From assembly GCF_020253645.1 (NCBI RefSeq), contig NZ_JADCBG010000110.1:33300-97299 (forward strand): a stretch of 64,000 bases of DNA. The letters are read 5' to 3'. The notes below the pieces were generated by a model, which was not told the origin of the DNA, did no database searches, and worked only from the letters and a program-made list of their open reading frames with translations. The DNA comes from Phenylobacterium sp. GTDB taxonomy: Bacteria; Pseudomonadota; Alphaproteobacteria; Caulobacterales; Caulobacteraceae. Shown piece by piece: positions 1 to 12,837 of this stretch. Both the position numbers and the translations under genes were made by a program. Positions within the stretch are counted from its first letter, which is position 1. Each line of letters opens with the position of its first letter.

Positions 1-454
1 GGCCCTCCCGGACGAGCAGGTCGGTGGCCTGGCGCAGCGCCACCCAGGCGCCGGTAATGGCCGCCGTCCGCGTGCCGCCATCCGCCTGTATGACATCGCA
101 GTCGATGGAGATCTGGCGCTCGCCCAGAACGGCCATGTCGACCACCGCCCGCAGGGACCGTCCGATCAGGCGCTGGATCTCCTGGGTCCGGCCGGACTGC
201 TTGCCCTCGGCGGCCTCCCGCCGGCCGCGGGTGTGGGTGGCCCGGGGCAGCATGCCGTACTCCGCCGTCACCCAGCCCTGGCCCCGGCCGCGCAGGAAAG
301 GGGGAACCCGCTCCTCGACGCTTGCAGTCACCAGAACCCGGGTGTGCCCGAAGGCGACGAGGCAGGAACCCTCGGCATAGCGGTTCACCCCTGTCTCCAG
401 GGTCACGGTCCTCAGGCTGTCGGCGGCGCGGCCGAAGGGGCGGTTGGCGGTCAT
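1..454 (-). CDS. rph: ribonuclease PH, C-terminal part cut by window edge
   Basis: Phosphorolytic 3'-5' exoribonuclease that trims tRNA 3' ends. The reverse strand reads from ATG at 454 as [20 protein letters not shown], followed by family hallmarks: [35 protein letters not shown], then [20 protein letters not shown] and [20 protein letters not shown]. About 151 codons are present; the family is about 237 residues, so the C-terminal third lies left of base 1. The frame is open with no stop inside the window. It is divergent from hrcA, a placement I recall from Caulobacter. The identification is secure from motif content. Confidence 0.95.
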   Translation of the reverse strand, partial: MTANRPFGRAADSLRTVTLETGVNRYAEGSCLVAFGHTRVLVTASVEERVPPFLRGRGQGWVTAEYGMLPRATHTRGRREAAEGKQSGRTQEIQRLIGRSLRAVVDMAVLGERQISIDCDVIQADGGTRTAAITGAWVALRQATDLLVREG

Positions 455-576
455 GGCTCTGGCGGGCTCCTGGAGGATGTGGCGGGGCTTCCGGCGACTT
501 GCGCCGGCGGGGTGGGTGCTTATCGTGTATGCTCGGGTGCGCGTCCATGCCCGACCGGAAACAGGGACACCAGACC

Positions 577-1644
577 GTGACCGGCCAGTTCCTCCCGCGG
601 GGGCCGACCCTCGCCGAACTCGACAGCCGAGCCCGCGAAATCTTCCGGCGGGTGGTCGAGACCTATCTCGAGACCGGCGAGCCGGTGGGTTCGCGAACCC
701 TTTCGCGCGGCGGGGTCCAGCTCTCGCCGGCGTCGATCCGCAACACCATGCAGGATCTCACCGAAATGGGCCTCCTCGGCGCCCCGCACATCAGCGCGGG
801 CCGCCTGCCCACCCATGCGGGCCTGCGGCTCTTCGTCGACGGCCTGATGGAGGTCGGCGACGTCGGCGACAGCGACCGGCGCGAGATCGAGCAGCGCCTC
901 GCCGGTCGCGGCCGTTCCTTCGAGGACATGCTGAGCGAGGCTTCGGCCCTGCTCTCCGGCCTCGCGGGCGGCGCCGGCATTGTCGTCGCCCCGGTGCGGG
1001 AGGCGGGGGTCAAGCACGTGGAGTTCGTGGTCCTCGGCGGCGACCAGGCCCTGGCCGTCATGGTCTTCGAAGACGGGGTCGTCGAGAACCGCCTGATGCA
1101 GCTCGCCGCCGGCGTCACCCCCTCGGCCCTGCAGGAGGCCGCGAACTTCCTGAACGCCCGGATGAGGGGAAAGACCCTGGCCGAGGCGGGCCAGGATATC
1201 CGCTTCGAGCTGGAGCAGGCCCGGCGGCAGCTGGACGTCGCGGCGGCCCGGCTGGTGGAGGAGGGCCTCGCCGTCTGGGGCGGGGGGGAGGGCCGGGACC
1301 GCGCCCTCATCGTCCGCGGCCGCGCGAACCTGCTCGCCGACCGGGAAACCCTGGATGACCTGGAGCGGGTCCGGATGCTGTTCGACGACCTCGAGCAGAA
1401 GGAACAGCTGATCGGCCTGCTGGACGGGGTTCGCGAGGCCCAGGGCGTACGCATCTTCATCGGCGCCGAGACGCGGCTTTTCTCGCTCTCCGGTTCCGCC
1501 GTCATTGCGGCGCCCTATATTTCGGGCCAGAAGAAGCTGCTCGGAGCGATCGGCGTGATCGGCCCGACGCGGCTGAACTACGCCCGCGTCATCCCCCTCG
1601 TGGACTATACCGCGAGGGTGTTGTCGCAGATGGCCGGGGTCTGA
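577..1644 (+). CDS. hrcA: heat-inducible transcription repressor HrcA
   Basis: Repressor of chaperone genes that binds CIRCE elements in other bacteria. The N-terminal winged helix is recognisable ([20 protein letters not shown], then [11 protein letters not shown] and [18 protein letters not shown]), followed by the usual dimerisation and GAF-like region ending in [21 protein letters not shown] chose the GTG at 577 because an AGGGA lies about 10 bases upstream; ATG at 547 is an in-frame alternative. This gives 355 residues, normal for the family. grpE follows after 67 bases, so the two are probably one transcript. I see no CIRCE-like TTAGCACTC inverted repeat between rph and hrcA, so self-regulation through CIRCE is not supported here. 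Confidence 0.93.
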   Translation: MTGQFLPRGPTLAELDSRAREIFRRVVETYLETGEPVGSRTLSRGGVQLSPASIRNTMQDLTEMGLLGAPHISAGRLPTHAGLRLFVDGLMEVGDVGDSDRREIEQRLAGRGRSFEDMLSEASALLSGLAGGAGIVVAPVREAGVKHVEFVVLGGDQALAVMVFEDGVVENRLMQLAAGVTPSALQEAANFLNARMRGKTLAEAGQDIRFELEQARRQLDVAAARLVEEGLAVWGGGEGRDRALIVRGRANLLADRETLDDLERVRMLFDDLEQKEQLIGLLDGVREAQGVRIFIGAETRLFSLSGSAVIAAPYISGQKKLLGAIGVIGPTRLNYARVIPLVDYTARVLSQMAGV

Positions 1645-1711
1645 AGCCGGGTGACGCCCCCGGCGCATCTGCATCCGCCGGCCGGCAAGGCCAGAAGAGG
1701 TTGAGTAAGTC

Positions 1712-2296
1712 ATGTCCGAGGAAACCCAGTCCCCCGAAGAGACGCCCCTGGCGGCCGAAGGCGCCCGGGGCGAGGGCGAAGCGCTGGCCGCCCTGGAAGC
1801 CGAGGTCGCCGCCCTGAAGGAGCAGGTGCTCCGCTACGCCGCCGACGCCGAGAACATTCGCCGCCGGGCCGAACGCGAGACCAACGACGCCCGGGCCTAC
1901 GCCATCCAGAAGTTCGCCCGGGATCTGCTGGGCGTGGCCGACACCCTCGGCCGGGCCCTCGCCGCTCCGCCGGCAGGAGAAGACGCCGCGGTCCGCAACT
2001 TCGTCGTCGGCGTCGAGATGACCCAGAAGGCCCTGCTGGCCGCCTTTGAGTCCAATGGCCTGAAGTCGGTGACGCCCTCGGCCGGCGATCGCTTCGATCC
2101 CCATCTTCACCAGGCCATGATGGAGCAGGACAGCCCCGACCTGTCTCCGGGGTCGGTCATCCAGTGTCTCCAGCCGGGCTACGAACTGCTCGGCCGCCTG
2201 GTCCGGCCGGCCATGGTGGTCGTCGCCTCGCGCAATTCATCCGGCGCCGGCGAGGCCGGCGAGGCTCCTGGATCGCGTCTCGACACGCGGGCCTGA
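1712..2296 (+). CDS. grpE: nucleotide exchange factor GrpE
   Basis: Co-chaperone that releases ADP from DnaK. At 194 residues it has normal length. It begins with an acidic low-complexity tail (about residues 1-25), then a long alpha-helical coiled coil (ALEAEVAALKEQVLRYAADA) with the family signature AENIRRRAERE, and a C-terminal beta domain containing GDRFDPHLHQAMM and the conserved end GRLVRPAMVVVA. The ATG at 1712 is preceded by AGAGG about 11 bases upstream. It sits directly downstream of hrcA, the classical hrcA-grpE order. Confidence 0.95.
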   Translation: MSEETQSPEETPLAAEGARGEGEALAALEAEVAALKEQVLRYAADAENIRRRAERETNDARAYAIQKFARDLLGVADTLGRALAAPPAGEDAAVRNFVVGVEMTQKALLAAFESNGLKSVTPSAGDRFDPHLHQAMMEQDSPDLSPGSVIQCLQPGYELLGRLVRPAMVVVASRNSSGAGEAGEAPGSRLDTRA

Positions 2297-2311
2297 CCTC
2301 GCCCCCTTTCC

Positions 2312-2338
2312 CCGGACTGACAAATGATTAAAGTCCGG
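2312..2338. repeat. 7-bp inverted repeat between grpE and dnaN
   Basis: CCGGACT (2312-2318) and AGTCCGG (2332-2338) are perfect inverted copies separated by a 13-base AT-richer loop. There is no T-run after the right arm, so it is a poor intrinsic terminator. It lies 65 bases upstream of the dnaN start and could be a weak grpE transcript end or part of dnaN control. Function unknown. Confidence 0.4.
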
Positions 2339-2402
2339 AATCCACCTCCCGGGGCGGATTCGGTCACCCCGATCCCATCCCGGCCCACATCGGATCCGAC
2401 TG

Positions 2403-3521
2403 ATGAAGCTGACGATCGAGCGCGCCGCCCTGCTGAGAGCCCTGGGCCACGTCCAGAGCGCGGTGGAGCGCCGGAACACCATCCCGATCCTCTCGAACGT
2501 GCTGCTTTCCGCCGAGCGCGGGCGACTGAGCTTCTCCGCCACCGATCTCGACATGGAGATCGTCGACGAGGCCGAGGCCCGGGTTGAACAGGCCGGACAG
2601 GTCACCGCCCCCGCCCACACCCTTTACGAGATCGCCCGCAAGCTTCCCGAGGGCGCCGAGGTCACCCTGGCCTGGACCGGGGAAGACCCTCGCCTGGCCG
2701 TCTCGGCCGGCCGGTCGCGGTTCAGCCTGCCGGTCCTTCCGGCCGGGGACTTTCCGGTCATGTCCGCCGACGGCCTGTCGAGCCGCATCTCCGTGGATGT
2801 CAACGACCTGATCCGACTGATCGACCGCACGCGCTTCGCCATCTCCACCGAAGAGACGCGGTACTATCTCAACGGCCTCTACCTGCACACGGTCACCGAG
2901 GGCGGGGTCGCCCGACTCCGCGCCGTGGCCACGGACGGACACCGGCTGGCCCTGGCCGAGATGCCGGCGCCGGAAGGCGCCGCGGGCGCACCGGGAGTGA
3001 TCGTGCCCCGCAAGACGATCGGCGAGGCGCGCCGGCTGCTCGACGACGCCGGAGAGAGCGTCGACCTTGCCGTCAGTCCCCAGAAGGTGCGCTTCGATCT
3101 CGGCGCGGCCGCCCTGACCTCCAAGGTCATCGACGGCAGTTTCCCGGACTATGCCCGCGTCATTCCCAGGGACAATTCCCGGGTCATGATGGTCGACAAC
3201 CAGCTGTTCGCCCGGGCTGTCGACCGGGTGGCCACCATCTCCGCCGAGAAGAGCCGCTCGGTCCGCATGTCCATCGAGGCCGGTCGTCTGACCCTCACCG
3301 TCCGAAACATGGAGGCGGGCCAGGCGGTCGAGGAGCTGGAGGTCGACTATGACGGCGACGCCTTCGAACTGTCCTTCAACGCCCGCTATCTCCTGGACGT
3401 CACCGACCAGATCAGCGCCGACCAGGCCGAGTTCCGGTTCGGCGGACCCAACGATCCCGCCCTGGTCCTGGACCCCACCGATCCCGACGTCCGCTATGTC
3501 CTGATGCCCCTGCGGGTCTGA
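2403..3521 (+). CDS. dnaN: DNA polymerase III sliding clamp, beta subunit
   Basis: Processivity clamp of the replicative polymerase; the homodimer encircles DNA. At 372 residues it has the expected three-domain length. Recognisable segments are the N-terminal MKLTIERAALLRALGHVQSA and RRNTIPILSNVLL, the middle TRFAISTEETRYYLNGLYLH and ATDGHRLA, and the C-terminal FNARYLLDVTDQI ending in YVLMPLRV, the typical clamp C-terminus that contributes to the binding cleft. ATG at 2403 is the natural start. It heads the dnaN-recF-gyrB block; dnaA is not in the window. Confidence 0.98.
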   Translation: MKLTIERAALLRALGHVQSAVERRNTIPILSNVLLSAERGRLSFSATDLDMEIVDEAEARVEQAGQVTAPAHTLYEIARKLPEGAEVTLAWTGEDPRLAVSAGRSRFSLPVLPAGDFPVMSADGLSSRISVDVNDLIRLIDRTRFAISTEETRYYLNGLYLHTVTEGGVARLRAVATDGHRLALAEMPAPEGAAGAPGVIVPRKTIGEARRLLDDAGESVDLAVSPQKVRFDLGAAALTSKVIDGSFPDYARVIPRDNSRVMMVDNQLFARAVDRVATISAEKSRSVRMSIEAGRLTLTVRNMEAGQAVEELEVDYDGDAFELSFNARYLLDVTDQISADQAEFRFGGPNDPALVLDPTDPDVRYVLMPLRV

Positions 3522-3573
3522 CCGGGCCAACGGCCCTCACCCCGCCGCCGCGAACCGTCTATAGACTGGGCCC

Positions 3574-7160
<3,587 letters not shown>

Positions 7161-8411
7161 TCAGCCGTCTTCCGCCCAGCGGGGGGCTTTGGCGAAGTCA
7201 CCCTCGCGGAACGGCGTCTCGTTGAAGATGTAGGGGTAGTAGAACCGCCGGAGCCGCTCGTGGAAGGCCCGGATACGGTCCTGGTAGGCGAGCTGGGCCG
7301 CAAGGTCCGTTTCCGCCATCCGGTGCAGAGTGGTCTGGAGTCCCACGGCCGGGAGGAACCATCCCGCCCTCGCGGTCCAGGCGTCCCGCGCCTCGAGACC
7401 GCGGCGATAGGCGGCGACCTGGTCTGCGACGCTCAGGTCCCCGAGGTGCTGGAAGGCGTAGTACCACTTCCAGTGGAATCCCGTGAGGACCGGCGGCGTG
7501 TCCCGCCACTCCGGGTGTGCGGCGAAGAAGGCGTTGAGGGTGGCGTCCTTGGGCTTGTCCCAGCCGGCGTGGACAGCCTCGCGCTGCGCAAGGGTGAGCT
7601 CCACCCCCTGTCGGACGGGAATGGTGGAGTTGATCAGAAGGTGCGCCAGGGCGGGCAGGACCAGGGTCAGGGCGACCCAGGTCGCCGCCAGCAGGGCTCC
7701 GTTCGCCACCGAGCTCCGTCCCAGGGCGCCCACGCCAAGGCAGACCAGGGCCCAGAAGGCGAGATAGAGCGCCGTCGCCCCCAGGGCCGCGAGGCTGACC
7801 CCGGCGGCGGCCCCCGAGATCCAGGCGCCCGCTGCAAAAGGCGCCCCCAGGGCGACGAAGGCCAGGCCGAGGCGAAGTCCAGCGCGGCGCAGCCAGAGAC
7901 CGGTGGACCCGCCCGCCGCCTGCAGGGCCTGGAGCCGGCCGGCCTCCCGCTCGCCCGAGACCAGGTCGTGCAGGAGAACGATCAGGATCAGCGGGGCCAG
8001 GAAGGTCGCGACGAAGGCCCAGTCGAACCGGCCGGACAGGGCCAGTTCGGCGTTGTAGGCCTCGCCCTCGTGGATCTGGCTCTCGAGCGCCAGGGCGCGG
8101 ACCCGCAGCACATAGGGCGCCACGTCTCGCTGCCCCAGGGCGGCGAAGGCGAGAGCGGCGGGCGGGTCCCATGTCGCGTGGAAGGTGTAGTAGGCGGCGT
8201 TTCCGGCGTCGCCCTCCCGGGAGACCCAGGCCGACACCGCTTTCTCCTCCTCCGCCTGAAGCGGCTGAATCCGGGCGATGGTCTCCGTCTGGCGGCGAAC
8301 CTCCCACAACCCGGTCGCGACGCTCACCGTCGACAGGAGCGCCAGCAGCACCAGGGTTGGAACCGCAAGTCTCTGCCGGAGGAAGAGGCGAAGCTCCTGT
8401 CCGAGGCGCAT
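7161..8411 (-). CDS. ABC transporter permease, ABC-2 type (DUF3526-like)
   Basis: Large ABC-2 type permease of about 416 residues. It has an N-terminal membrane segment (PTLVLLALLSTVSVATG), a long extracytoplasmic loop of roughly 130 residues, a cluster of hydrophobic segments in the middle (WAFVATFLAPLILIVLLHDLVSGE is the typical second segment) and a hydrophilic C-terminal region. The GERE motif after segment two is typical of this permease class. ATG at 8411 overlaps the stop of the upstream permease; GTG at 8414 is equally possible. It is the last gene of a three-gene operon with another permease and an ATPase. The substrate is unknown. Confidence 0.8.
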   Translation of the reverse strand: MRLGQELRLFLRQRLAVPTLVLLALLSTVSVATGLWEVRRQTETIARIQPLQAEEEKAVSAWVSREGDAGNAAYYTFHATWDPPAALAFAALGQRDVAPYVLRVRALALESQIHEGEAYNAELALSGRFDWAFVATFLAPLILIVLLHDLVSGEREAGRLQALQAAGGSTGLWLRRAGLRLGLAFVALGAPFAAGAWISGAAAGVSLAALGATALYLAFWALVCLGVGALGRSSVANGALLAATWVALTLVLPALAHLLINSTIPVRQGVELTLAQREAVHAGWDKPKDATLNAFFAAHPEWRDTPPVLTGFHWKWYYAFQHLGDLSVADQVAAYRRGLEARDAWTARAGWFLPAVGLQTTLHRMAETDLAAQLAYQDRIRAFHERLRRFYYPYIFNETPFREGDFAKAPRWAEDG

Positions 8412-9859
8412 CACCCCGCCCCCCGTGCCAGCCGCCGGCCCGCGCCCCAGGCGAGGCTGCCGGCGAGTCCCGCCCAGAGGCCCAGAAGGGCGAGGCCGGG
8501 AAGGGCGGCCGTCAGGGCCTCGGCCGTCGAGGCCGGCCGATAGACGAAGTCAGGCGTCCGCCGCCATGCGCCCGGGTCAATCCGGACCCTGCGACCGGCC
8601 TCCGGATCCCGGTTGCGGTTGGTGTCGTCGGAGAAGGTCAACGCCTCCGCCTGAAGGCGATTCAACCCCTGGACGATGGTGTAGCGATAGGCTTCGGCCT
8701 GCTGCAGAAAGCGGCGATGCCCCTCCAGGTCCGTCCCCGAGGCGGCCATCGACAGGCTTCGCACCGCCAGGGTCGGGCTGGCGAGGCCCAGAATCAGCGC
8801 CATCCTTGACTGCTCTCGCTGGCCGGCGAACTGCCGTTCGGCATAGCGGTCGAAGAGGGCCGAGGTCAGACGCTCTCCCTCCATGGCGATGAGGCCCCGG
8901 TAGTTCACCGGGAGGTCCTCGACGCGCGAGACGCCATAGGATTTCAGGACCGACGCCCGGAAGGCGTTGAAGTGGGGATCGTCGGGGTTATGGCTGTCTC
9001 CGATCTTCTTCAGGTCCCGCTGGATGGCGATGTCCGTCTCCAGCCGGCTGGCCTGGGGCATGGCCGCCAGGGCGATGTCGGTCGCCAGGCGCGGCGCGAG
9101 GATCGCGGAAACGGCCCATCCTGCGACCAGCAGGGCCAGGGCGCTGCGGCTGCTCGGCGCCAGGGCGGACACCGACGTCGTGATCAGCACCCAGACCAGG
9201 AGATAGACGGCGTACCCACCCGCCAGCATCGCGACGGCGGGCGCCGGTGCGCCGCCGAACAGGGCGAGCCAGACCAGGGCGATGAGAGCCGGCGCCAGGA
9301 TGAGACCGGCCACGGCGGCCAGGGCGACGACCTTGCCGGCCAGGACCTGGCGGGCGCCGACTCCCTGGGCGAGGTGCAGTCTGAGGAGGCCGGACTCCCT
9401 CTCCCGGGCCAGGGCCCCGAAGCCGATGAAGATCAGGACCAGCGGACCCAGCGCCTGGATGACGAAGGCCGGGGTCAGCTGGCCGAAGCGGACCAGGAGG
9501 GAAGACTGGCGCACATCCCCGAAGTTGGCGCTGTTCTGCCTGTGGCCCTCCAGGAACAGGGTGGAGCCGGTGAAGGCGTCGACGCCGGGGTCGAAGCCCG
9601 CCAGGGCGGGCAGGGGACGGAAGACGAAATGCCCGTAGTGCACCATCCGGTGCGGATGGCGGGCCGGTTGCCCGTCGAATTCGCGGTCCGCCTGGGCCTG
9701 GAAACGGCTCCGGATCTCCTGGCTTTCCCGGCCCTGGGAGATGGCGGTCAGGGCGGCGACGGCGGACAGGGCGACCACAAGGGCGACGGCGATCTGAGCC
9801 ACCCGGGTCCGGGCCAGCAGGCGCAGCTCATTGGCTGCGATGCGCAGGACCGGGCTCAT
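8411..9859 (-). CDS. ABC transporter permease, ABC-2 type (DUF3526-like)
   Basis: A second and larger permease (482 residues) of the same class as its downstream neighbour. It begins MSPVLRIAANELRLLARTRV, has a first membrane helix at about 21-41, a long periplasmic loop, then VIQALGPLVLIFIGFGALARERESGLL, the same helix plus ER-rich cytoplasmic turn seen in the partner, and several more helices near the middle and C-terminus. The ATG at 9859 overlaps the stop of the ATPase gene (ATGA), a tightly coupled operon. Two non-identical permeases suggest a heterodimeric membrane unit with the ATPase dimer. Substrate not deducible. Confidence 0.8.
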   Translation of the reverse strand: MSPVLRIAANELRLLARTRVAQIAVALVVALSAVAALTAISQGRESQEIRSRFQAQADREFDGQPARHPHRMVHYGHFVFRPLPALAGFDPGVDAFTGSTLFLEGHRQNSANFGDVRQSSLLVRFGQLTPAFVIQALGPLVLIFIGFGALARERESGLLRLHLAQGVGARQVLAGKVVALAAVAGLILAPALIALVWLALFGGAPAPAVAMLAGGYAVYLLVWVLITTSVSALAPSSRSALALLVAGWAVSAILAPRLATDIALAAMPQASRLETDIAIQRDLKKIGDSHNPDDPHFNAFRASVLKSYGVSRVEDLPVNYRGLIAMEGERLTSALFDRYAERQFAGQREQSRMALILGLASPTLAVRSLSMAASGTDLEGHRRFLQQAEAYRYTIVQGLNRLQAEALTFSDDTNRNRDPEAGRRVRIDPGAWRRTPDFVYRPASTAEALTAALPGLALLGLWAGLAGSLAWGAGRRLARGAG

Positions 9860-10587
9860 CCCGTCGCCGCCTCGCCGAGGCGGCGATGCAGTCCCAGAAG
9901 ATCCACCTCGCCCCGGGGCCGGGCCTCCTCCACGATGACGCCGCCCGCCAGAAGACCGATGCGGTCGGCGCAGTCTGCGGCGCCCAGGAGGTCATGGGTC
10001 ACCATGAGGATCGCCGTCCCCCGCTCCCGCAAGCCGGACACCAGGCGATTGAAATCCGCTGCGGCGACGGGGTCGAGCCCGGTCGTCGGTTCATCGAGAA
10101 GCAGGACCGGCGCTTCACGCAGGAGGGCCATGGCGATGGCGACCTTCTGTCTCATGCCCTTTGAGAACCCTGCGGTTCGCCGGGTCCGCGCCTCGGCCTG
10201 GAGGCCTGCGGCGTCGAGGGCGGCGTCCATCTCCGACCGGGTCGGCCGGGCCCCGGAGAGCCCCAGGAAGTAGGCGATGTTCTCATAGGCGGAGAGGGTC
10301 TCGTAGAGGGCGACCGTTTCCGGGAGGTACCCGATCCGTCCCCGGACCGCCGCGGCCTCGCTCGCCGTATCGAGGCCTGTGACCCGAGCCGTTCCGGATG
10401 TCGGCCTCAGGAAGCCCATGAGAACGGCCAGGGTGGTCGACTTGCCGGCGCCGTTCCCGCCCAGCAGGGCGTAGACCTCCCCTGGATTCACGGTCAGCTG
10501 CAGGTTCTTCAGGACCTGGGCTCCGCCCCTGTTCACGCACAGGTCGCGGATCTCGATGGCGGGGGAGGAGGAGCAGGGGGCCGGCAT
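9856..10587 (-). CDS. ABC transporter ATP-binding protein
   Basis: ATPase that would energise the two permeases encoded just downstream. Numbered from ATG at 10587 (243 residues), the Walker A motif GGNGAGKST is at about 43-51, a Q-loop-like region follows, the signature motif appears as FSKGMRQ (about 141-147), Walker B LLLDEP at 163-168, and the switch histidine in VTHD. The C-terminus is typical of the CcmA/NosF-like subfamily that partners ABC-2 permeases. An upstream in-frame ATG at 10659 exists, but that extension overlaps a palindrome and lacks family similarity. It is divergent from the TonB-dependent receptor at 10693, which suggests a shared substrate. Confidence 0.88.
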   Translation of the reverse strand: MPAPCSSSPAIEIRDLCVNRGGAQVLKNLQLTVNPGEVYALLGGNGAGKSTTLAVLMGFLRPTSGTARVTGLDTASEAAAVRGRIGYLPETVALYETLSAYENIAYFLGLSGARPTRSEMDAALDAAGLQAEARTRRTAGFSKGMRQKVAIAMALLREAPVLLLDEPTTGLDPVAAADFNRLVSGLRERGTAILMVTHDLLGAADCADRIGLLAGGVIVEEARPRGEVDLLGLHRRLGEAATG

Positions 10588-10616
10588 GTCAGTCTGTTCT
10601 CCCGCGGTCGGCGCCC

Positions 10617-10646
10617 TGTCAATGCTGATATAACATTGCATTGACA
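10617..10646. promoter_or_regulatory. perfect 9-bp inverted repeat, probable repressor operator
   Basis: TGTCAATGC (10617-10625) and GCATTGACA (10638-10646) are exact inverted copies separated by 12 bases. The site lies in the shared region between the ABC operon and the divergent TonB receptor. TTGACA at 10641-10646 is also a perfect -35 box. The best -10 toward the receptor, TATACT at 10678-10683, is too far away for that -35 (31-base gap). Size and symmetry fit a dimeric regulator such as a TetR-type protein. The regulator itself is not adjacent. Confidence 0.6.
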
Positions 10647-10692
10647 TGGCGAACGCCACGGTTATGAGGCTCGACGCTATACTGTAACACCC

Positions 10693-12834
10693 ATGGGGCC
10701 TCAGGTGAACTCAACGTCCAGGTCGATCCTCCTCCTCTCGGCGAGCCTCGCCTGCCTGTCCGGTCCGGCCCTTGCGGAAGTCGCCAGCAGCGTCTCCGAG
10801 GTCGTGGTGACCGGGCAGAGACAGGCCTATCGGGGCCTCTTCACGCCGGCCGAGACCCCCCAGAGCCTCGCCGTCATCTCGCAGCGCACCCTGCAGGACA
10901 ACAACATCACCGGCCTGACGGAGGCCCTCGACCTCAACGCGGGGATCGCCCGGCAGAACAACTTTGGCGGTCTGTGGGACTCCTACGCCGTCCGGGGCTT
11001 CGCAGGGGACGAAAACCTGCCCAGCGGCTACCTGGTGAACGGCTTCAACGGCGGTCGCGGATTCGGCGGTCCCCGTGACGTGTCCGGCGTCGAGCGGATC
11101 GAGATTCTCAAGGGGCCGAACGCTGCGCTCTTCGGTCGCGGAGAGCCCGGCGGGACGGTGAACATCGTCACTCGCAAGGCCCGTTTCGGAGAGAGCGGAG
11201 GCGACTTCAGCGCCAGCCTCGGGGCGTTCAACGCCCGCCGGGCGGATGCAGACGTGAACCTGGCGGCGGGAGATGTCGTCGGCGCCCGGTTGATCGGCTT
11301 CTACGAGGAGGCCGAGAGCTTCCGGCGGACGGTCAGCACCGAGCGCTACGGTTTCCTTCCCTCCTTCGGGTTCCGGCTGGGTGCGGACACGACCGTCACC
11401 TACGACCTCGAGATCACCCGTCAGAAGGCGCCCTTTGACCGCGGCGTCCCGGCCATCGGCGGCGTCCTCGGCAAGGTGGACCGCCGGACCTTCCTGGGCG
11501 AGCCCGGCGACGGGCCCGTCAAGGCCGACGCCACCGGCCAGCAGCTCGAGATCCAGCACGACTTCAGCCCCGCCTGGAGCCTGCTCCTGGGCGCGGGTTT
11601 CCGCACGACAAGCCTGTCCGGCTTCTCCACCGAGGCCGAGCTCGCCGCCTCCCGGCAAAAGCTGAACGTCGATGGCAAGTCCCTCTCCCGCCAGAGGCGT
11701 TTCCGGGACTACGAGGCCGACCACGCGGTCCTGAGGGGCGAGGTGTCCGGCGACTTCCAGGCCCTTGGCGTCAGGCACCGCCTCCTCGTCGGGGCAGACT
11801 TCGACCGGTTCGAGAACAGCCAGCTCTTCCTGCGGTTCCGCCCGGCGGCGGTGAGCGGCAATCCCTCGGACCAGGCCGCCAATGTCATTGATGTCTTCGC
11901 CCCGGTCTATGGCCGGTTCCCGTTGCCGACCCCCGGTCCGCAGACGAACCGGCTGGACGTCCAGGAGGCTGCCGGCCTCTACATCCAGGACCAGATCAGC
12001 CTTTCGGACGCCCTGCAGATCCGGCTCGGCGTCCGCTATGACGATTTCTCGCTGGAGAGCCTCAACCGGGCGACAGGCGTGTCCCAGAACCGGTCGGAGA
12101 GCCGCCTCAGCCCGCAGGTCGGGCTGGTCTGGACCGCGACGCCGTCCCTCTCGCTGTTCGCGGCCTATGGCGAGGGCTTCCGCGCCAATATCGGCGCGAC
12201 GGCGAAGGGCGAAGTCTTTGACCCCGAGATCAGCCGGTCTTTCGAGGCGGGCCTGCGGTTCACCCTCCTGGAGGGCGACCTGTCCGGAACCCTCGCCTAC
12301 TTCTCGATGCGCAAGAGCCAGGTTCTCGCCGCTGACCCGGCCAATCCGGGCTTCTCCCTGCCCATCGGCAAGGCCGGCAGCCAGGGGGTCGAGTTCGACC
12401 TGAACGGCCGCCTTCCCGGCGGGGTCGAGGCCCTATTCTCCTACGCCTATGTCGAGGCCGAGGCCCGGTCGGATGTCCTTGATCCCAACTTCTCCCTCCA
12501 GATCCGCAAGGGGGACCGGCTCATCAATGTGCCGCGCCACAGCCTGAACGCCCAGCTCGCCCGGGACTTCGATCTCGGGGAGACCGAGGTCCGTCTCGGC
12601 GCCGGCGTCCAGCATGTGGGCGAGCGGCTGGGCGAGACCGCGACGAAGTTCGAGCTGCCCGCCTACACCCTGGTCCGGCTGTTCGGCGCCTGGCGGGCCA
12701 CGGACCGGGTGGAGGTCTTCGGGGAGGTGCAGAACCTCTTTGACGAGACCTATTACACCAACAGCTTCGCCACCCTGTGGGTCCAGCCGGGCGCGCCGCG
12801 GACCGGCTCGGTCGGGGTGCGCCTGCGCTTCTGA
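10693..12834 (+). CDS. TonB-dependent siderophore-type outer membrane receptor
   Basis: Gated outer-membrane beta-barrel of 713 residues. A signal peptide ends near ALA at about residue 28, followed by a TonB-box-like EVVVTGQ. The plug domain carries the siderophore-receptor pattern: PQSLAVISQRTLQDNN, YAVRGFAGD, VERIEILKGPNAALFGRGEP and GGTVNIVTRK. The C-terminal barrel ends in an aromatic residue (VGVRLRF), and FDETYYTN precedes it, as is typical. There is no N-terminal STN signalling domain, so control by a FecI/FecR-like system is unlikely. The start at 10693 is the simplest; GTG at 10705 is an alternative that still keeps the signal peptide. Its ligand is unknown. Confidence 0.92.
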   Translation: MGPQVNSTSRSILLLSASLACLSGPALAEVASSVSEVVVTGQRQAYRGLFTPAETPQSLAVISQRTLQDNNITGLTEALDLNAGIARQNNFGGLWDSYAVRGFAGDENLPSGYLVNGFNGGRGFGGPRDVSGVERIEILKGPNAALFGRGEPGGTVNIVTRKARFGESGGDFSASLGAFNARRADADVNLAAGDVVGARLIGFYEEAESFRRTVSTERYGFLPSFGFRLGADTTVTYDLEITRQKAPFDRGVPAIGGVLGKVDRRTFLGEPGDGPVKADATGQQLEIQHDFSPAWSLLLGAGFRTTSLSGFSTEAELAASRQKLNVDGKSLSRQRRFRDYEADHAVLRGEVSGDFQALGVRHRLLVGADFDRFENSQLFLRFRPAAVSGNPSDQAANVIDVFAPVYGRFPLPTPGPQTNRLDVQEAAGLYIQDQISLSDALQIRLGVRYDDFSLESLNRATGVSQNRSESRLSPQVGLVWTATPSLSLFAAYGEGFRANIGATAKGEVFDPEISRSFEAGLRFTLLEGDLSGTLAYFSMRKSQVLAADPANPGFSLPIGKAGSQGVEFDLNGRLPGGVEALFSYAYVEAEARSDVLDPNFSLQIRKGDRLINVPRHSLNAQLARDFDLGETEVRLGAGVQHVGERLGETATKFELPAYTLVRLFGAWRATDRVEVFGEVQNLFDETYYTNSFATLWVQPGAPRTGSVGVRLRF

Positions 12835-12837
12835 GCC

